DNA of 42,209 nucleotides, taken from NCBI GenBank assembly GCA_037083765.1, contig JBAPLS010000010.1:1-42209 (forward strand), in the 5' to 3' direction. This DNA is from Dasytiphilus stammeri_B. Its GTDB lineage: Bacteria; Pseudomonadota; Gammaproteobacteria; Enterobacterales; Enterobacteriaceae. Both the position numbers and the translations under genes were made by a program. Below, piece by piece: positions 26,441 through 35,809 of this stretch. Under the pieces are notes generated by a model. It did no database searches, was not told where the DNA came from, and worked only from the letters and a program-made list of their open reading frames with translations. Position 1 is the stretch's first letter; the number at the start of each line of letters is the position of its first letter.

Positions 26441-28288
26441 ATGAGTTATCAGGTATTAGCTAGCAAGTGGAGACCACAAGTTTTTACAGATGTAGTAGGT
26501 CAAGAACATATTTTGACAGCTTTAACTAATAGTTTAAAATTAGGCAGACTCCATCACGCTTACATTTTGTCTGGAATGCGTGGTTTAGGAAAAACTTCTA
26601 TTGCTCGTTTATTTGCAAAAGCGCTAAATTGTAAAACCAGAATTGATGCTAATCCCTGTTGCAAATGCCTGAGTTGTATGGAAATTAGGCAGGGAACCTT
26701 TATCGATCTTATTGAAATTGATGCAGCTTCTCGTACGAGAGTGGAAGATATCCGAGAGTTAATAGACGATATTCAGTATCTACCTGTTCGGGGTTATTAT
26801 AAAATTTACTTGATTGATGAAGTACATATGTTATCTCGACATAGCTTTAATGCTTTGTTAAAGTCACTAGAAGAACCTCCTCCACATGTTAAATTTATAT
26901 TGGCTACTACTGATCTTCAAAAAATTCCTTTGACTATTATATCTCGTTGTATGCAATTTCATCTAAAAATTTTAGATATTAATCTTATTGGGGAGCAACT
27001 GAAAAAAATTTTAAAGGCAGAACAAATTTCTTTTGAAAGTAACGCATTATCCTTAATTTCAAAAGTTTCGGATGGAAGCATGCGGGATGCCTTGACTATT
27101 ACCGATCAAGCTATTGTCTATAGTAATGGCCATATTACCCTAAGTTCAGTAAATTCAATGCTAGGTTATTTAGATTCCGCCCAAATAATAGAATTGATTG
27201 AAGCCTTCGCATATACTGAAGGACAACAAATTATAAAATTATTAAATAAAATAGATACTTTACGCATTATAGATTGGGAATTATTATTAGTAGAAATGTT
27301 AACTATGTTGCATCATATTGCAATGGTACAATTGTTTCCAGAATACATGACCAAACAACAGGAATATTTAAATCTTACCGCTAATACAGTAAATAGAATT
27401 AAATCGTTAGCGAAAACTTTATCACCTCAAGATACTCAGATCTATTATGATTTTTTGCTCAGGGGACGCGCAGATCTATCCTTAGCACCTAATAAAAAAA
27501 TAGGAGTAGAAATGACATTGTTGCGTGCTTTGACATTGCGTTTTCATTATAAGGGACATCCTATTATTTCTGCTCATACTGATAATTTACACACTAATCC
27601 TATAACCTCCTCTGATTTCACCCTCCATTACTTGAAAGATAAGAAAATTTCTCCTAATTTAAGTTTTGCCGATGATCCTCTCAACCATTTACAGTCCAAA
27701 AAAAAAATATTAATGTGGAATAAAAAAATTATTGCGTATCCACAACCTAAAACAAAATTATTAATACCAATAAAACATGTTCTTCCGGCACCTCCTTCTA
27801 ATTCTGATGATAAAACTGTCAAATTAGAAATTCCATTATCTAAGTTATTATTAACTTTTCCAGGACTGAAAAATGAAATATCTGCTCAAATAAACGAAAA
27901 AGTGATATTGCAAGATTCATGGTCGGCGGAAATTACTAAAATAGCATTACCTAAGTTAGTAAAAGAAATTGCCTTAAATTCTTGGTGTGAACAATATGAA
28001 GATATTGTAGTATTACACTTACGTTCTCGAAAACGTCATCTCAATAACTCGTCAGCAAGAATAATATTGACTAATGTGATAAGCAGACACAGAGAACAAC
28101 TTACTAAAGTTTATATAGTAGAAGATGATAATATCAATTTTAAAACTCCGTATGAGTTAATAACAGATATTTATAAAAATAAAATTAAGAAAAAAATCAA
28201 AACACTTGAACAAAATGCAAATATTTATATGTTATGTTGTACTTTTGACGCTAAGATTGATGCTAAAAATATTGTTTTGGACTCATAA
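26441..28288 (+). CDS. dnaX: DNA polymerase III tau (and possibly gamma) subunit
   Basis: Clamp-loader motor and organiser of the replisome. AAA+ domain with Walker A GMRGLGKTS near residues 45-53, a zinc module (CKTRIDANPCCKCLSC), Walker B YLIDEVHML and sensor LATTD. Domain III and a poorly conserved C-terminal tau part follow. It has 615 residues against 643. A run of ten A at 27698-27707 covers codons 420-422, close to the E. coli programmed frameshift (gamma is 431 residues). Slippage into the -1 frame gives N-I-N-V-E then stop (427 residues); +1 gives Y then stop. The genes after it in E. coli, ybaB and recR, are lost or decayed. Confidence 0.96.
   Translation: MSYQVLASKWRPQVFTDVVGQEHILTALTNSLKLGRLHHAYILSGMRGLGKTSIARLFAKALNCKTRIDANPCCKCLSCMEIRQGTFIDLIEIDAASRTRVEDIRELIDDIQYLPVRGYYKIYLIDEVHMLSRHSFNALLKSLEEPPPHVKFILATTDLQKIPLTIISRCMQFHLKILDINLIGEQLKKILKAEQISFESNALSLISKVSDGSMRDALTITDQAIVYSNGHITLSSVNSMLGYLDSAQIIELIEAFAYTEGQQIIKLLNKIDTLRIIDWELLLVEMLTMLHHIAMVQLFPEYMTKQQEYLNLTANTVNRIKSLAKTLSPQDTQIYYDFLLRGRADLSLAPNKKIGVEMTLLRALTLRFHYKGHPIISAHTDNLHTNPITSSDFTLHYLKDKKISPNLSFADDPLNHLQSKKKILMWNKKIIAYPQPKTKLLIPIKHVLPAPPSNSDDKTVKLEIPLSKLLLTFPGLKNEISAQINEKVILQDSWSAEITKIALPKLVKEIALNSWCEQYEDIVVLHLRSRKRHLNNSSARIILTNVISRHREQLTKVYIVEDDNINFKTPYELITDIYKNKIKKKIKTLEQNANIYMLCCTFDAKIDAKNIVLDS
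27698..27707 (+). promoter_or_regulatory. A10 slippery run in dnaX at the gamma frameshift position
   Basis: Ten consecutive A replace the E. coli AAAAAAG heptamer. In both shifted frames a stop follows within six codons (TAA at 27721-27723 for -1, TAA at 27711-27713 for +1). Polymerase or ribosome slippage would yield a gamma-sized protein of about 423-427 residues. Confidence 0.6.
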
Positions 28289-28726
28289 GATGTGATATAT
28301 AATCGTGAGATAAATATATATGTTTGAGGTACAAAAATGCAGATATATATGTTAAAAAAATTATCCATTACATATGGAAGAAAAATCCTTAATATTAACG
28401 AAACAAAGTAATAATGGAGTCAAATCATCAAAATAATCCTAAATTGAATCCTAACTTATTGTGTAATAGGTACAATTAATTACAGATTGATTACAGGAAA
28501 CAGAACATTAGGAAATTTAATATTTCTTAGCTTTAAATCAAGCTGATTTTTTTAAAAAATCAAACGGCATTTATTTAGAGTTTATTTTATATGTGAAGAT
28601 CTTCTCTTAAGATCTCTAATTAAATGATGTAGATTAGTCATTGTAATAGATATAATTATAATAGGATGAATTAATAAGGTTAGTAGCAGAACCTATAATT
28701 TGTAGGTTAAATGAGGAATCCAAATT
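28289..28726. other. dnaX-htpG spacer, site of ybaB and recR
   Basis: No intact gene. Beginning at an ATG-TTT at 28320, the plus strand has scraps that could be ybaB (MFEVQK, then KKLSITYG resembling AQLEVTGE), but the match is weak. recR is not recognisable. A stem AGATCTT-ctctt-AAGATCT lies at 28597-28615, and overlapping TATAAT boxes near 28650-28665 could be the htpG promoter. The last 50 bases form alternative hairpins (see next entry). Confidence 0.4.
28677..28708 (+). promoter_or_regulatory. alternative hairpins in the htpG leader
   Basis: AGGTT (28677-28681) can pair with AACCT (28690-28694), and the same bases as AACCTA (28690-28695) can pair with TAGGTT (28703-28708). The two helices exclude each other and end 4 bases before the GAGG ribosome site. 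It could be a small RNA switch for a heat-shock gene that has no visible sigma-32 promoter. The stems are short, so chance is quite possible. Confidence 0.3.
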
Positions 28727-30619
28727 ATGAAAAAAAGAGAAATTCGTGTGTTTCAGTCTGAAGTTAAACAGCTTCTCCATTTAATGATACATTCTCTTTA
28801 TTCCAATAAGGAAATTTTTTTGCGAGAATTAATTTCTAATGCTTCTGATGCTGCTGATAAGTTACGTTTTAGTAGTCTTACGGACTCAACTATCTATGAA
28901 GGAGACACAAATATTCATGTCCGAATTTCTATAAATAAAGAAAATAGAACTTTAACTTTTGAGGATAATGGAATTGGAATGCGTCGGCAGGAAGTTATTG
29001 ATCAATTAGGAACTATAGCTCAGTCGGGCACACAATCTTTTCTTAAAGCGTTAGATTCGGACAAACTCGATACTAATTTGATTGGTCAATTTGGAGTAGG
29101 CTTCTATTCTGCGTTTATAGTAGCTGATAAGGTGACTCTGCGAACACGTGCGGCACGTGCTGCAGCAGAAGAAGGAGTATTTTGGGAATCTGAGGGAGAA
29201 GGAGACTATACTATAGGAGATATCATAAAACAAAATAGAGGAACTGAAATTATTCTTCATTTACGAGAAACTGAAAATGAGTTTCTTGAAAACTTGAAAC
29301 TACGCAGTCTTATTAAAAAATATTCGGATCATATTTCTCTACCCGTAGAAATGAAATCGGATAAAACATCATCCGAGTCCTCCCGTAATATTTGGGAACA
29401 AGTTAACCGAGGTCAAGCGCTATGGACTCGTCATAAGTCAGACATTAGTGAAGATGAATATAAATCATTTTATAAACATATAACACATGATATTAACGAT
29501 CCTCTAATATGGAGTCACAATAGAGTAGAAGGAAATCAAGAGTATACAAGTTTGCTTTATGTTCCGTCACGGGTACCATGGAATATGTGGACGAGAGATT
29601 ATAAAGCAGGACTCAAATTATATGTTAAACAAGTATATATTTTGGATGATGTTGAACAATTGGTACCTAACTATCTGCGATTTATTCGAGGTTTAATTGA
29701 TGCCGATAATCTTCCTTTAAATATTTCTCGTGAAATTTTACAAGACCACCGAATTACGCAAAATTTGCGGATAGCTTTAACTAAACGTATTTTTCAGATG
29801 CTCCAAAAATTATCGGAAGATAAAGAACAATATCAGAAATTTTGGCAATTATTTGGTCTAGTATTGAAAGAAGGTCCGGCAGAAGATCCTAATAATCTCC
29901 ATAATATAGCACAATTACTTCGTTTTACGACTANTAGGAGTGCCAGTCCATCACCAACAATTTCATTGAAAGAATATGTTAATAGAATGAAGCCCGAACA
30001 GGAAAAAATTTTCTATCTAACGGCTGATAGTTATATCGGAGCAAAAAATAGTCCCCACCTCGAGATCTTTCGGAATCAAGGTATAGAAGTATTATTACTT
30101 ACCAATCGTATTGATGAATGGATGATGAATTACTTAACACATTTTGAAGAAAAGTCATTTCATTTAGTTAGTAAGGAAGATGAATCTATTAATAGATTAA
30201 TAGATCTACATAAACAGCGACTTCTAAAAAATAGAAATCACAAAGATCTGCAAACTTTTTTAGAAAGAGTGAAAAAAGTATTAAGTAACAGAGTAAAAGA
30301 TGTACGATTCACTTACCGCATTATAGAGTATCCGGCTATTGTTACTACAGAAGCTCAAGATATGAGTACTCAAATGAATAAACTCTTGGCGGCAGCAGGA
30401 CAAGAAGTATCTGAAATTAAATATTTGTTTGAATTGAATCCAGAACATAAATTAGTAAAAATAGCTGCTAATATAAATAATAAAAACTTATTTGAGGATT
30501 TGATAAATTTACTATTCGATCAAGCTATTCTTACTGAAAGAGGAACTTTAGAAGATCTCAATCTTTTTATTATCCGGATGAATAATTTACTGATGAAAAT
30601 TGCATTGGTATCAGAATAA
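28727..30619 (+). CDS. htpG: molecular chaperone HtpG (Hsp90)
   Basis: ATP-dependent chaperone. GHKL ATPase domain with LRELISNASDAADKLRF, FEDNGIGM and GQFGVGFYSAFIVADKV. The middle domain has the catalytic loop (RGLIDADNLPLNISREILQ) and the C-terminal dimerisation domain has PAIVTTEAQDMSTQMNKLLAAAGQ and ERGTLEDLNLFIIRMN. It has 630 residues against 624. Base 29934 is N, in the second position of one codon (ANT) in a variable loop; it does not break the frame. adk follows after 11 bases, as in E. coli order. Confidence 0.97.
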   Translation: MKKREIRVFQSEVKQLLHLMIHSLYSNKEIFLRELISNASDAADKLRFSSLTDSTIYEGDTNIHVRISINKENRTLTFEDNGIGMRRQEVIDQLGTIAQSGTQSFLKALDSDKLDTNLIGQFGVGFYSAFIVADKVTLRTRAARAAAEEGVFWESEGEGDYTIGDIIKQNRGTEIILHLRETENEFLENLKLRSLIKKYSDHISLPVEMKSDKTSSESSRNIWEQVNRGQALWTRHKSDISEDEYKSFYKHITHDINDPLIWSHNRVEGNQEYTSLLYVPSRVPWNMWTRDYKAGLKLYVKQVYILDDVEQLVPNYLRFIRGLIDADNLPLNISREILQDHRITQNLRIALTKRIFQMLQKLSEDKEQYQKFWQLFGLVLKEGPAEDPNNLHNIAQLLRFTTXRSASPSPTISLKEYVNRMKPEQEKIFYLTADSYIGAKNSPHLEIFRNQGIEVLLLTNRIDEWMMNYLTHFEEKSFHLVSKEDESINRLIDLHKQRLLKNRNHKDLQTFLERVKKVLSNRVKDVRFTYRIIEYPAIVTTEAQDMSTQMNKLLAAAGQEVSEIKYLFELNPEHKLVKIAANINNKNLFEDLINLLFDQAILTERGTLEDLNLFIIRMNNLLMKIALVSE

Positions 30620-30630
30620 TGAATTATTAA

Positions 30631-31293
30631 ATGCGTATTATTCTACTTGGTCCTCCCGGGGTGGGCAAAGGAACTCAGGCCCAATTAATTAGTAAAAAAT
30701 TTAAAATTCCCAAAATTTCTACGGGCGATATTTTAAGATATTTTTCGACGATAGATTCCTGCCGAAGCAGGCAGATCAAAAATTTTCTGAACTTAGGAAA
30801 ATTAATTAACGATGATATTGTCATTCAAATGGTTAAACAACGTCTTTATCAAGATGATTGTAGGAATGGTTTTTTATTAGATGGTTTTCCTCGCACCTTG
30901 CCCCAAGCAGAAGCTATAAAAGAAACTGGATTAATAATAGATTATGTATTGGAATTGGTAGTTCCCGTTCAAATTTTAATTACACGGTTATTAGGCCGAA
31001 AAGTCCATTTACCTTCCGGGAGAATTTATCATGATCAATTTAATCCTCCTCAAATAGAAGGAAAAGATGATATTACCGGAGAAGATTTGATAATTCGTAC
31101 CGATGATCATGAACATATAATACGTCAACGTTTAAGTGAATACTATCACCAAACGGAAGCTTTAATACTTCACTATAAGCAAGAAGCGAATCTAGGGAAA
31201 ACTAGTTATTATCAAATAGATTGTAGTACGAAAATTTCAGAAATTCATGATAAACTAGTAAAAATCCTTACTAATATTTCCTCAAAGATATAA
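30631..31293 (+). CDS. adk: adenylate kinase
   Basis: Interconverts 2 ADP and ATP plus AMP. P-loop GPPGVGKGTQ at residues 7-16, AMP site STGDILR and DGFPRTLPQA, then the LID GRKVHLPSGRIYHDQFNPPQIEGKDDITGE, the long form without zinc cysteines. It has 220 residues against 214. No clear Shine-Dalgarno is seen; the start follows the htpG stop closely, so translation may be coupled. It ends 30 bases from the convergent qmcA. Confidence 0.97.
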   Translation: MRIILLGPPGVGKGTQAQLISKKFKIPKISTGDILRYFSTIDSCRSRQIKNFLNLGKLINDDIVIQMVKQRLYQDDCRNGFLLDGFPRTLPQAEAIKETGLIIDYVLELVVPVQILITRLLGRKVHLPSGRIYHDQFNPPQIEGKDDITGEDLIIRTDDHEHIIRQRLSEYYHQTEALILHYKQEANLGKTSYYQIDCSTKISEIHDKLVKILTNISSKI

Positions 31294-31323
31294 ACTTGTT
31301 GTGAGTAATAATTACAGCGAAGT

Positions 31324-32223
31324 TTAATTTTTGGGAAGATTGTTAAGTAATGCAGCAATACCGGCAATAGAGGAGACTAGAGTGTTAGTCTCTAATGGTA
31401 GTAGTAATACTTTACTGTTCTCTGATGTTCCAATACTTTGTAACGCCTCGGTGTATTTTTGGGCAATAAAATAATTTACTGCCTGAATATTTCCCATAGC
31501 GATTGCATCGGAGACCATCTTAGTAGCATGTGCTTCTGCTTCTGCCGCCCGTTCTCGTGATTCGGCATGTAAAAATGCAGATTGCCGATCTCCTTCCGAC
31601 TTTAATATTTGAGCTTGTTTTTCACCTTCGGCACGTAAGATTGCAGCTTGTCGCACCCCTTCTGCTTCTAGAATTTCAGCTCTTTTTGTACGCTCTGCTT
31701 TCATTTGGACATTCATGGATTCAATTAGTTCTGCTGGGGGACGAACATCACGAATTTCTACTCTAGTAACTTTTATCCCCCAGGGATTTGTAGCTTCATC
31801 TATTATATATAATAATCTAGTATTAATTCGTTCTCTCTGAGACAGCATTTCATCTAGTTCCATTCCACCTAATACAGTGCGAATACTTGTCATAGTGAGA
31901 TTAACAATGGCTAGATCTAGATTACTTACTTCATATGCTGCTTGAACTGCTTGGATGATTTGAATAAAACATATAGCATCAATAGTTACATTAGCATTAT
32001 CTTTCGATATTATTTCTTGTGAGGGAATATCAAGAACCTGCTCCATCATATTCAATTTTCGTCCTGTCCGATCGATGAATGGAATAACTATATTAAATCC
32101 AGGATGTAAAGTTTTCGTATATCGACCAAATCTTTCTATAGTCCATTGATATCCTTGGGGTACAATTTTAATTCCATTTCCGAGAATAAAAATCATTAAT
32201 AATATGATACTAAAAATCATCAT
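31324..32223 (-). CDS. qmcA: SPFH-domain membrane protein QmcA
   Basis: Stomatin/prohibitin-like inner-membrane protein, linked in E. coli to FtsH-HflKC quality control and to membrane microdomains. One N-terminal membrane segment (residues 1-18), the SPFH domain (GYQWTIERFGRYTKTL, ISKDNANVTIDA, MELDEMLSQRE, EATNPWGIKVTRVEIRDVRPPAEL), then an alanine-rich coiled coil with repeated AEGxRQAxIL units, and NYFIAQKYTEALQ. It has 299 residues against 305. The usual partner gene ybbJ (NfeD-like) is not adjacent. Conservation is high throughout, so it is under selection. Confidence 0.94.
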   Translation of the reverse strand: MMIFSIILLMIFILGNGIKIVPQGYQWTIERFGRYTKTLHPGFNIVIPFIDRTGRKLNMMEQVLDIPSQEIISKDNANVTIDAICFIQIIQAVQAAYEVSNLDLAIVNLTMTSIRTVLGGMELDEMLSQRERINTRLLYIIDEATNPWGIKVTRVEIRDVRPPAELIESMNVQMKAERTKRAEILEAEGVRQAAILRAEGEKQAQILKSEGDRQSAFLHAESRERAAEAEAHATKMVSDAIAMGNIQAVNYFIAQKYTEALQSIGTSENSKVLLLPLETNTLVSSIAGIAALLNNLPKN

Positions 32224-32608
32224 TATATTATACTACTTCTAGTTAACTCTTATATATTATTAATATAATATGAATCCTTAAATAAAGATATTTTTATTAG
32301 TTAGATTTAACTTAAAATTTAAGTTTTTTTAATATAGATACAATTAGTTCTCTTTAAAAAGAGAATTAAATATGTTTAACCTAACTAGGTTAATAATCTA
32401 GTTAAAGATAATCTCTTCTCATTTAGAGAAAAATTATCCACTTATCAACTAAATTGAAGTGAGTTCAGACTAATAATCATCGGAATACAATGCCATTGTA
32501 ACGTGCTTTGATATTTATTATCCCGAAATTTATAAAATATAATAGATTTATCAAATACGGATTCGTTTTCTCACTCTCCTCTTTTGGAGATCTAATTCAT
32601 GGTTAGAA
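32224..32608. other. divergent qmcA-cysS spacer rich in small hairpins
   Basis: No gene seen; ppiB, next to cysS in E. coli, has left nothing I recognise. Three perfect stem-loops lie in a row: TTCTCTTT-aa-AAAGAGAA (32348-32365), TTAACCT-aact-AGGTTAA (32376-32393) and TTCTC-attta-GAGAA (32416-32430). Since both flanking genes start here, they are not terminators in the usual sense. A TATAAT at 32538-32543 may belong to the cysS promoter. Confidence 0.5.
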
Positions 32609-33988
32609 ATGATAAAAATTTACAATACTTTAACTCATAATAAAGAAAAATTTATCCCTATTACTTTAAATAAAGTTGGCATGTATGTATGTGGTGTCAC
32701 TGTTTACGACCTATGTCATATTGGTCATGGTCGCACATTTGTAGTATTTGATATGATCGCACGATATTTTCGGTATAGAGGATATCAATTAAAATATGTT
32801 CGTAATATTACAGACATTGATGATAAAATTATCCAGCGCGCTCGTGAAAAGAGAGAACATATTAAACTGTTTACGACTCATATAATCAGAGAAATGAATA
32901 ATGATTTTTTAGCTCTGAATATTCTCCCACCGGATATTGAACCGCGGGCTACCAATCATATCAAAGATATCATTAAAATAATTAATGATCTTTTAGATCA
33001 TAATTCTGCTTATCTAGCCAAGAATGGTGATATTTTTTTTGATGTGAATAGCTATCTTAATTATGGAGTTTTATCACGACAAAGTCTTAACAATCTACAA
33101 GGGACTACACATAGTTCTCATATGAATTATAAGCGTAATCCTATGGATTTTGTTTTATGGAAAAAAAAAATTCATAATTATGAACCCAGTTGGACTTCCC
33201 CTTGGGGAGAAGGTCGACCGGGATGGCATATTGAATGTTCGGCTATGAATAAAAAATATTTAGGACAACATTTTGATATTCATGGAGGAGGACTAGATCT
33301 TATTTTTCCTCATCATGAAAATGAAATAGCGCAGTCATGCTGTATAGCTAAAAATCCGTATGTAAATTATTGGATCCATTCTGGAATGATGTTAATAGAA
33401 TCAGAAAAAATGTCTAAATCCTCAAATAATTATTTAACTATTCGCCAACTTCTAAAATATTACCATCCAGAAAGTATTCGATTTTTTCTGCTCTCAAGTC
33501 ATTATCGCAAAACCTTAAGTTATAGTGATCTTAGGATCCAAGAGGCACATAATGCTTTATCACGTCTTTATACTGCCCTAAGTAGTACTCCGGAAGATTG
33601 GACTGAATCAGTAAAGATGCCAAAAATCGACATATTTAGACAGAAATTTCTGAATGCTATGGATGATGATTTTAATACACCGGCCGCATATTCAGTNGNT
33701 NTTCGNNCTCNCNNGANNNATCNNNTNTNNATNNNAANNANNNTNNNNNTNNNNTNNTNNANANANNNNCTNNTAATNTACNNTNNTNTNNNTNGNANTN
33801 TGGNANTNTNNCNNNNTAGNNNNNNAGAANNTTTANNNAGCAATNNNNTNNATNNGNNNNNNNNNCNNTGNGNANTNGATNNNNNNATNNTNGNNNCTNA
33901 NANNTNANGAANCTNNTANNNGANAAAATNGNNNGNNNNNAGNTNTNTNCNNCNNGTANNNAANNANNNANNNTNGNNNTNATTNTAG
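32609..33988 (+). CDS. cysS: cysteinyl-tRNA synthetase (3' part masked by N)
   Basis: Charges tRNA-Cys. Class I synthetase with zinc Cys in MYVCGVTVYD, HIGH (CHIGHGRTF), GRPGWHIECSAMN and FPHHENEIAQS (further zinc ligands), and KMSKS. From 33697 most bases are N. The frame stays free of called stops until TAG 33986-33988, which gives 459 residues against 461 in E. coli, so this end is probably correct. The masked part is the anticodon-binding region. Confidence 0.92.
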   Translation: MIKIYNTLTHNKEKFIPITLNKVGMYVCGVTVYDLCHIGHGRTFVVFDMIARYFRYRGYQLKYVRNITDIDDKIIQRAREKREHIKLFTTHIIREMNNDFLALNILPPDIEPRATNHIKDIIKIINDLLDHNSAYLAKNGDIFFDVNSYLNYGVLSRQSLNNLQGTTHSSHMNYKRNPMDFVLWKKKIHNYEPSWTSPWGEGRPGWHIECSAMNKKYLGQHFDIHGGGLDLIFPHHENEIAQSCCIAKNPYVNYWIHSGMMLIESEKMSKSSNNYLTIRQLLKYYHPESIRFFLLSSHYRKTLSYSDLRIQEAHNALSRLYTALSSTPEDWTESVKMPKIDIFRQKFLNAMDDDFNTPAAYSXXXXXXXXXXXXXXXXXXXXXXXXXXXXYXXXXXXXXXXXXXXXEXLXSNXXXXXXXXXXXDXXXXXXXXXXXXXXXKXXXXXXXXXVXXXXXXXXX

Positions 33989-34160
33989 NNANNTANNNNT
34001 ANTGNANNTANCANNTNGCNNNNNAATNTNNATNNATNNATNNTNNNNTANAANANAANNNTATNTNTTTCNNNGTNANNGGNANNAGNNANTNNNNTCA
34101 NNNNNATTTCANNNNTNNTCANNTNNTTTGNNAANNNNTNCNNTNNNNNNACGNANNNNN
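33697..34160. other. region of scattered ambiguous bases
   Basis: About 60% of these 464 bases are N, mixed singly with called bases, not one solid gap. It covers the cysS 3' end, the cysS-murJ junction and the murJ 5' end. A few called codons fit MurJ just before the clean sequence (CGN ANN NNN before GGC GCG GGA for R-I-F-G-A-G). The pattern suggests a consensus of disagreeing reads or contig ends. Confidence 0.9.
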
Positions 34161-35612
34161 GGCGCGGGAATACAAACGGATGCATTCTTTGTGGCATTTA
34201 AATTACCTAATTTATTGAGACGCATTTTTGCAGAAGGAGCTTTTTCTCAAGCTTTTGTACCTATCTTGGCAGAATATAAAACTAAAAAAAATCTACAAGG
34301 AGCTAAGTTATTAATTTCTAGCACTTCTGGATTGCTCATTTTAGTTTTAGCTCTCCTGACTATAGGAGGAATAGCATTTTCTCCATGGATAATTTTATTT
34401 ACGGCTCCGGGATTTACTCATATGCCAACTAAATTTTTACTTACATCCTCCTTACTACGAGTAACATTTCCTTATATTTTTCTTATATCATTAACATCGT
34501 TAGCAGGAGCCGTGCTGAATACTTGGAAAATGTTTTCTATCCCCGCTTTTGTTCCCACATTATTAAACTTGAGCATAATTATATTTTCTTTTTTTGCTAT
34601 TAAATATTTTAATCCCCCCATCTTTGCTCTAGCTTGGTCGGTAATAGTGGGAGGTACACTCCAATTAATTTTTCAACTACCATTTTTAAGAAAGATTGGG
34701 ATGTTAGTTTTACCAACTATTAATTTAAATGTGGGACTATTACGCGTTTTAAAGCTTATGCTTCCTGCCATTATTGGGGTATCAATTCACCAAATTTCTA
34801 TGTTAATGACTACTGTGTATACTTCTTTTCTCATATCGGGATCTATATCATGGCTTTATTATGCAGATCGACTTATGGAATTTCCGTCGGGTATTTTAGG
34901 AGTTTCTCTGGTCACTATTTTATTACCATCACTTACTCATACTGCCACTAAGAAAAAATATGCAGAATATTCCTTTTTATTAGATCGGGCATTAAGAGTA
35001 TGTCTTATATTTGCTATTCCTAGTGCAGTAGCTTTAGGAATCTTAGCCAAGCCATTAATAATACTGTTATTTCAGTATAAAAAATTTACTCGTTTTGATA
35101 CGTTTATGACCGAACAAATATTATCATCATATGCACTAGGTTTAATCGGTTTAATGATCGTAAAAGTTTTAGCAGCAGCTTTTTATTCTCGGCAAGATAT
35201 TAAAACGCCAATTCGAGTAGGTCTAATAACACTTTCTATAACTCAGGTATTAAATCTTATCGTATATTTATATGTATATAGCATTAAAACAGTAGGTATG
35301 ATTTTATCTTTTTCTGCGGCTTTAAATGCAATTTTACTTTATTGGCAATTAAGGAAGAAAAATTTTTATATCCCTCAACCCGGGTGGAAACAATTTATCC
35401 TCCGGATAATTGTTGCCGTGATGGTAATGGCTGGATCTTTAAAAATCATTATGAAGATAATAAACCATTCGGATGATGCACTTACTACTATCCCATGGGG
35501 TATAGTAAACATGCTTACCATGATTACTTTGGGCATTATTATGTACTTCGGTACTCTTTTTGTCTTAGGGATAAGATTAAGAGATTTATCTTCTCCCACA
35601 TATTTTGATTAA
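34065..35612 (+). CDS. murJ: lipid II flippase MurJ (5' end masked by N)
   Basis: Inner-membrane MOP-family protein that moves lipid II across the membrane for peptidoglycan synthesis. Clean sequence begins at GAGIQTDAFFVAFKLPNLLRRIFAEGAFSQAFVPI and continues through NTWKMFSIPAF, YYADRLMEFPSGILGVSL, PSAVALGIL, FYSRQDIKTP and LLYWQLRK. There are about 14 membrane segments. The start is inferred: E. coli has 32 residues before GAG, which places it near 34065 in the N region. The length would then be close to 515 against 511. Its retention means that some peptidoglycan is probably still made, at odds with the decay of glmM. Confidence 0.88.
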   Translation, partial: XFXXXXXXXXXSXXFXXXSXXLXXXXXXXXXXGAGIQTDAFFVAFKLPNLLRRIFAEGAFSQAFVPILAEYKTKKNLQGAKLLISSTSGLLILVLALLTIGGIAFSPWIILFTAPGFTHMPTKFLLTSSLLRVTFPYIFLISLTSLAGAVLNTWKMFSIPAFVPTLLNLSIIIFSFFAIKYFNPPIFALAWSVIVGGTLQLIFQLPFLRKIGMLVLPTINLNVGLLRVLKLMLPAIIGVSIHQISMLMTTVYTSFLISGSISWLYYADRLMEFPSGILGVSLVTILLPSLTHTATKKKYAEYSFLLDRALRVCLIFAIPSAVALGILAKPLIILLFQYKKFTRFDTFMTEQILSSYALGLIGLMIVKVLAAAFYSRQDIKTPIRVGLITLSITQVLNLIVYLYVYSIKTVGMILSFSAALNAILLYWQLRKKNFYIPQPGWKQFILRIIVAVMVMAGSLKIIMKIINHSDDALTTIPWGIVNMLTMITLGIIMYFGTLFVLGIRLRDLSSPTYFD

Positions 35613-35809
35613 AAATTAATTAATCTTAAGTTTTAAAGATCATAATAAAGATATATTGTAAAATTTTTTACATAAGAGAATTTTCATGTTTAAAAACAGA
35701 TTTTTATTTGGATAATATTATCCTCTCTAATTAACTTACAGAAATAGTAAAATCAATATGGGTGATCCGAGAGAATTCTACTATTAGATGTAGAGTCCCT
35801 TCTTTTTTA
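35613..35809. other. murJ-rne convergent spacer
   Basis: No gene seen. GTAAAA-tt-TTTTAC near 35659 is a weak AT-only hairpin after murJ. The remaining bases up to 35976 are old rne sequence (see next entry). Confidence 0.4.

Noticed and set aside
28320..28420. Possible ybaB remnant after dnaX
   Set aside because: Position fits, but only a few residues agree (MF, LSITYG), too little for a separate pseudogene call.
32434..32442. TTATCCACT, one mismatch from a DnaA box
   Set aside because: A single imperfect copy in AT-rich DNA; no cluster, no 13-mers and no dnaA/dnaN/gidA neighbours, so not an origin.
33697..34160. ORFs of unknown residues on both strands in the N block
   Set aside because: They exist only because N prevents stop detection; apart from the cysS and murJ frames they carry no evidence.
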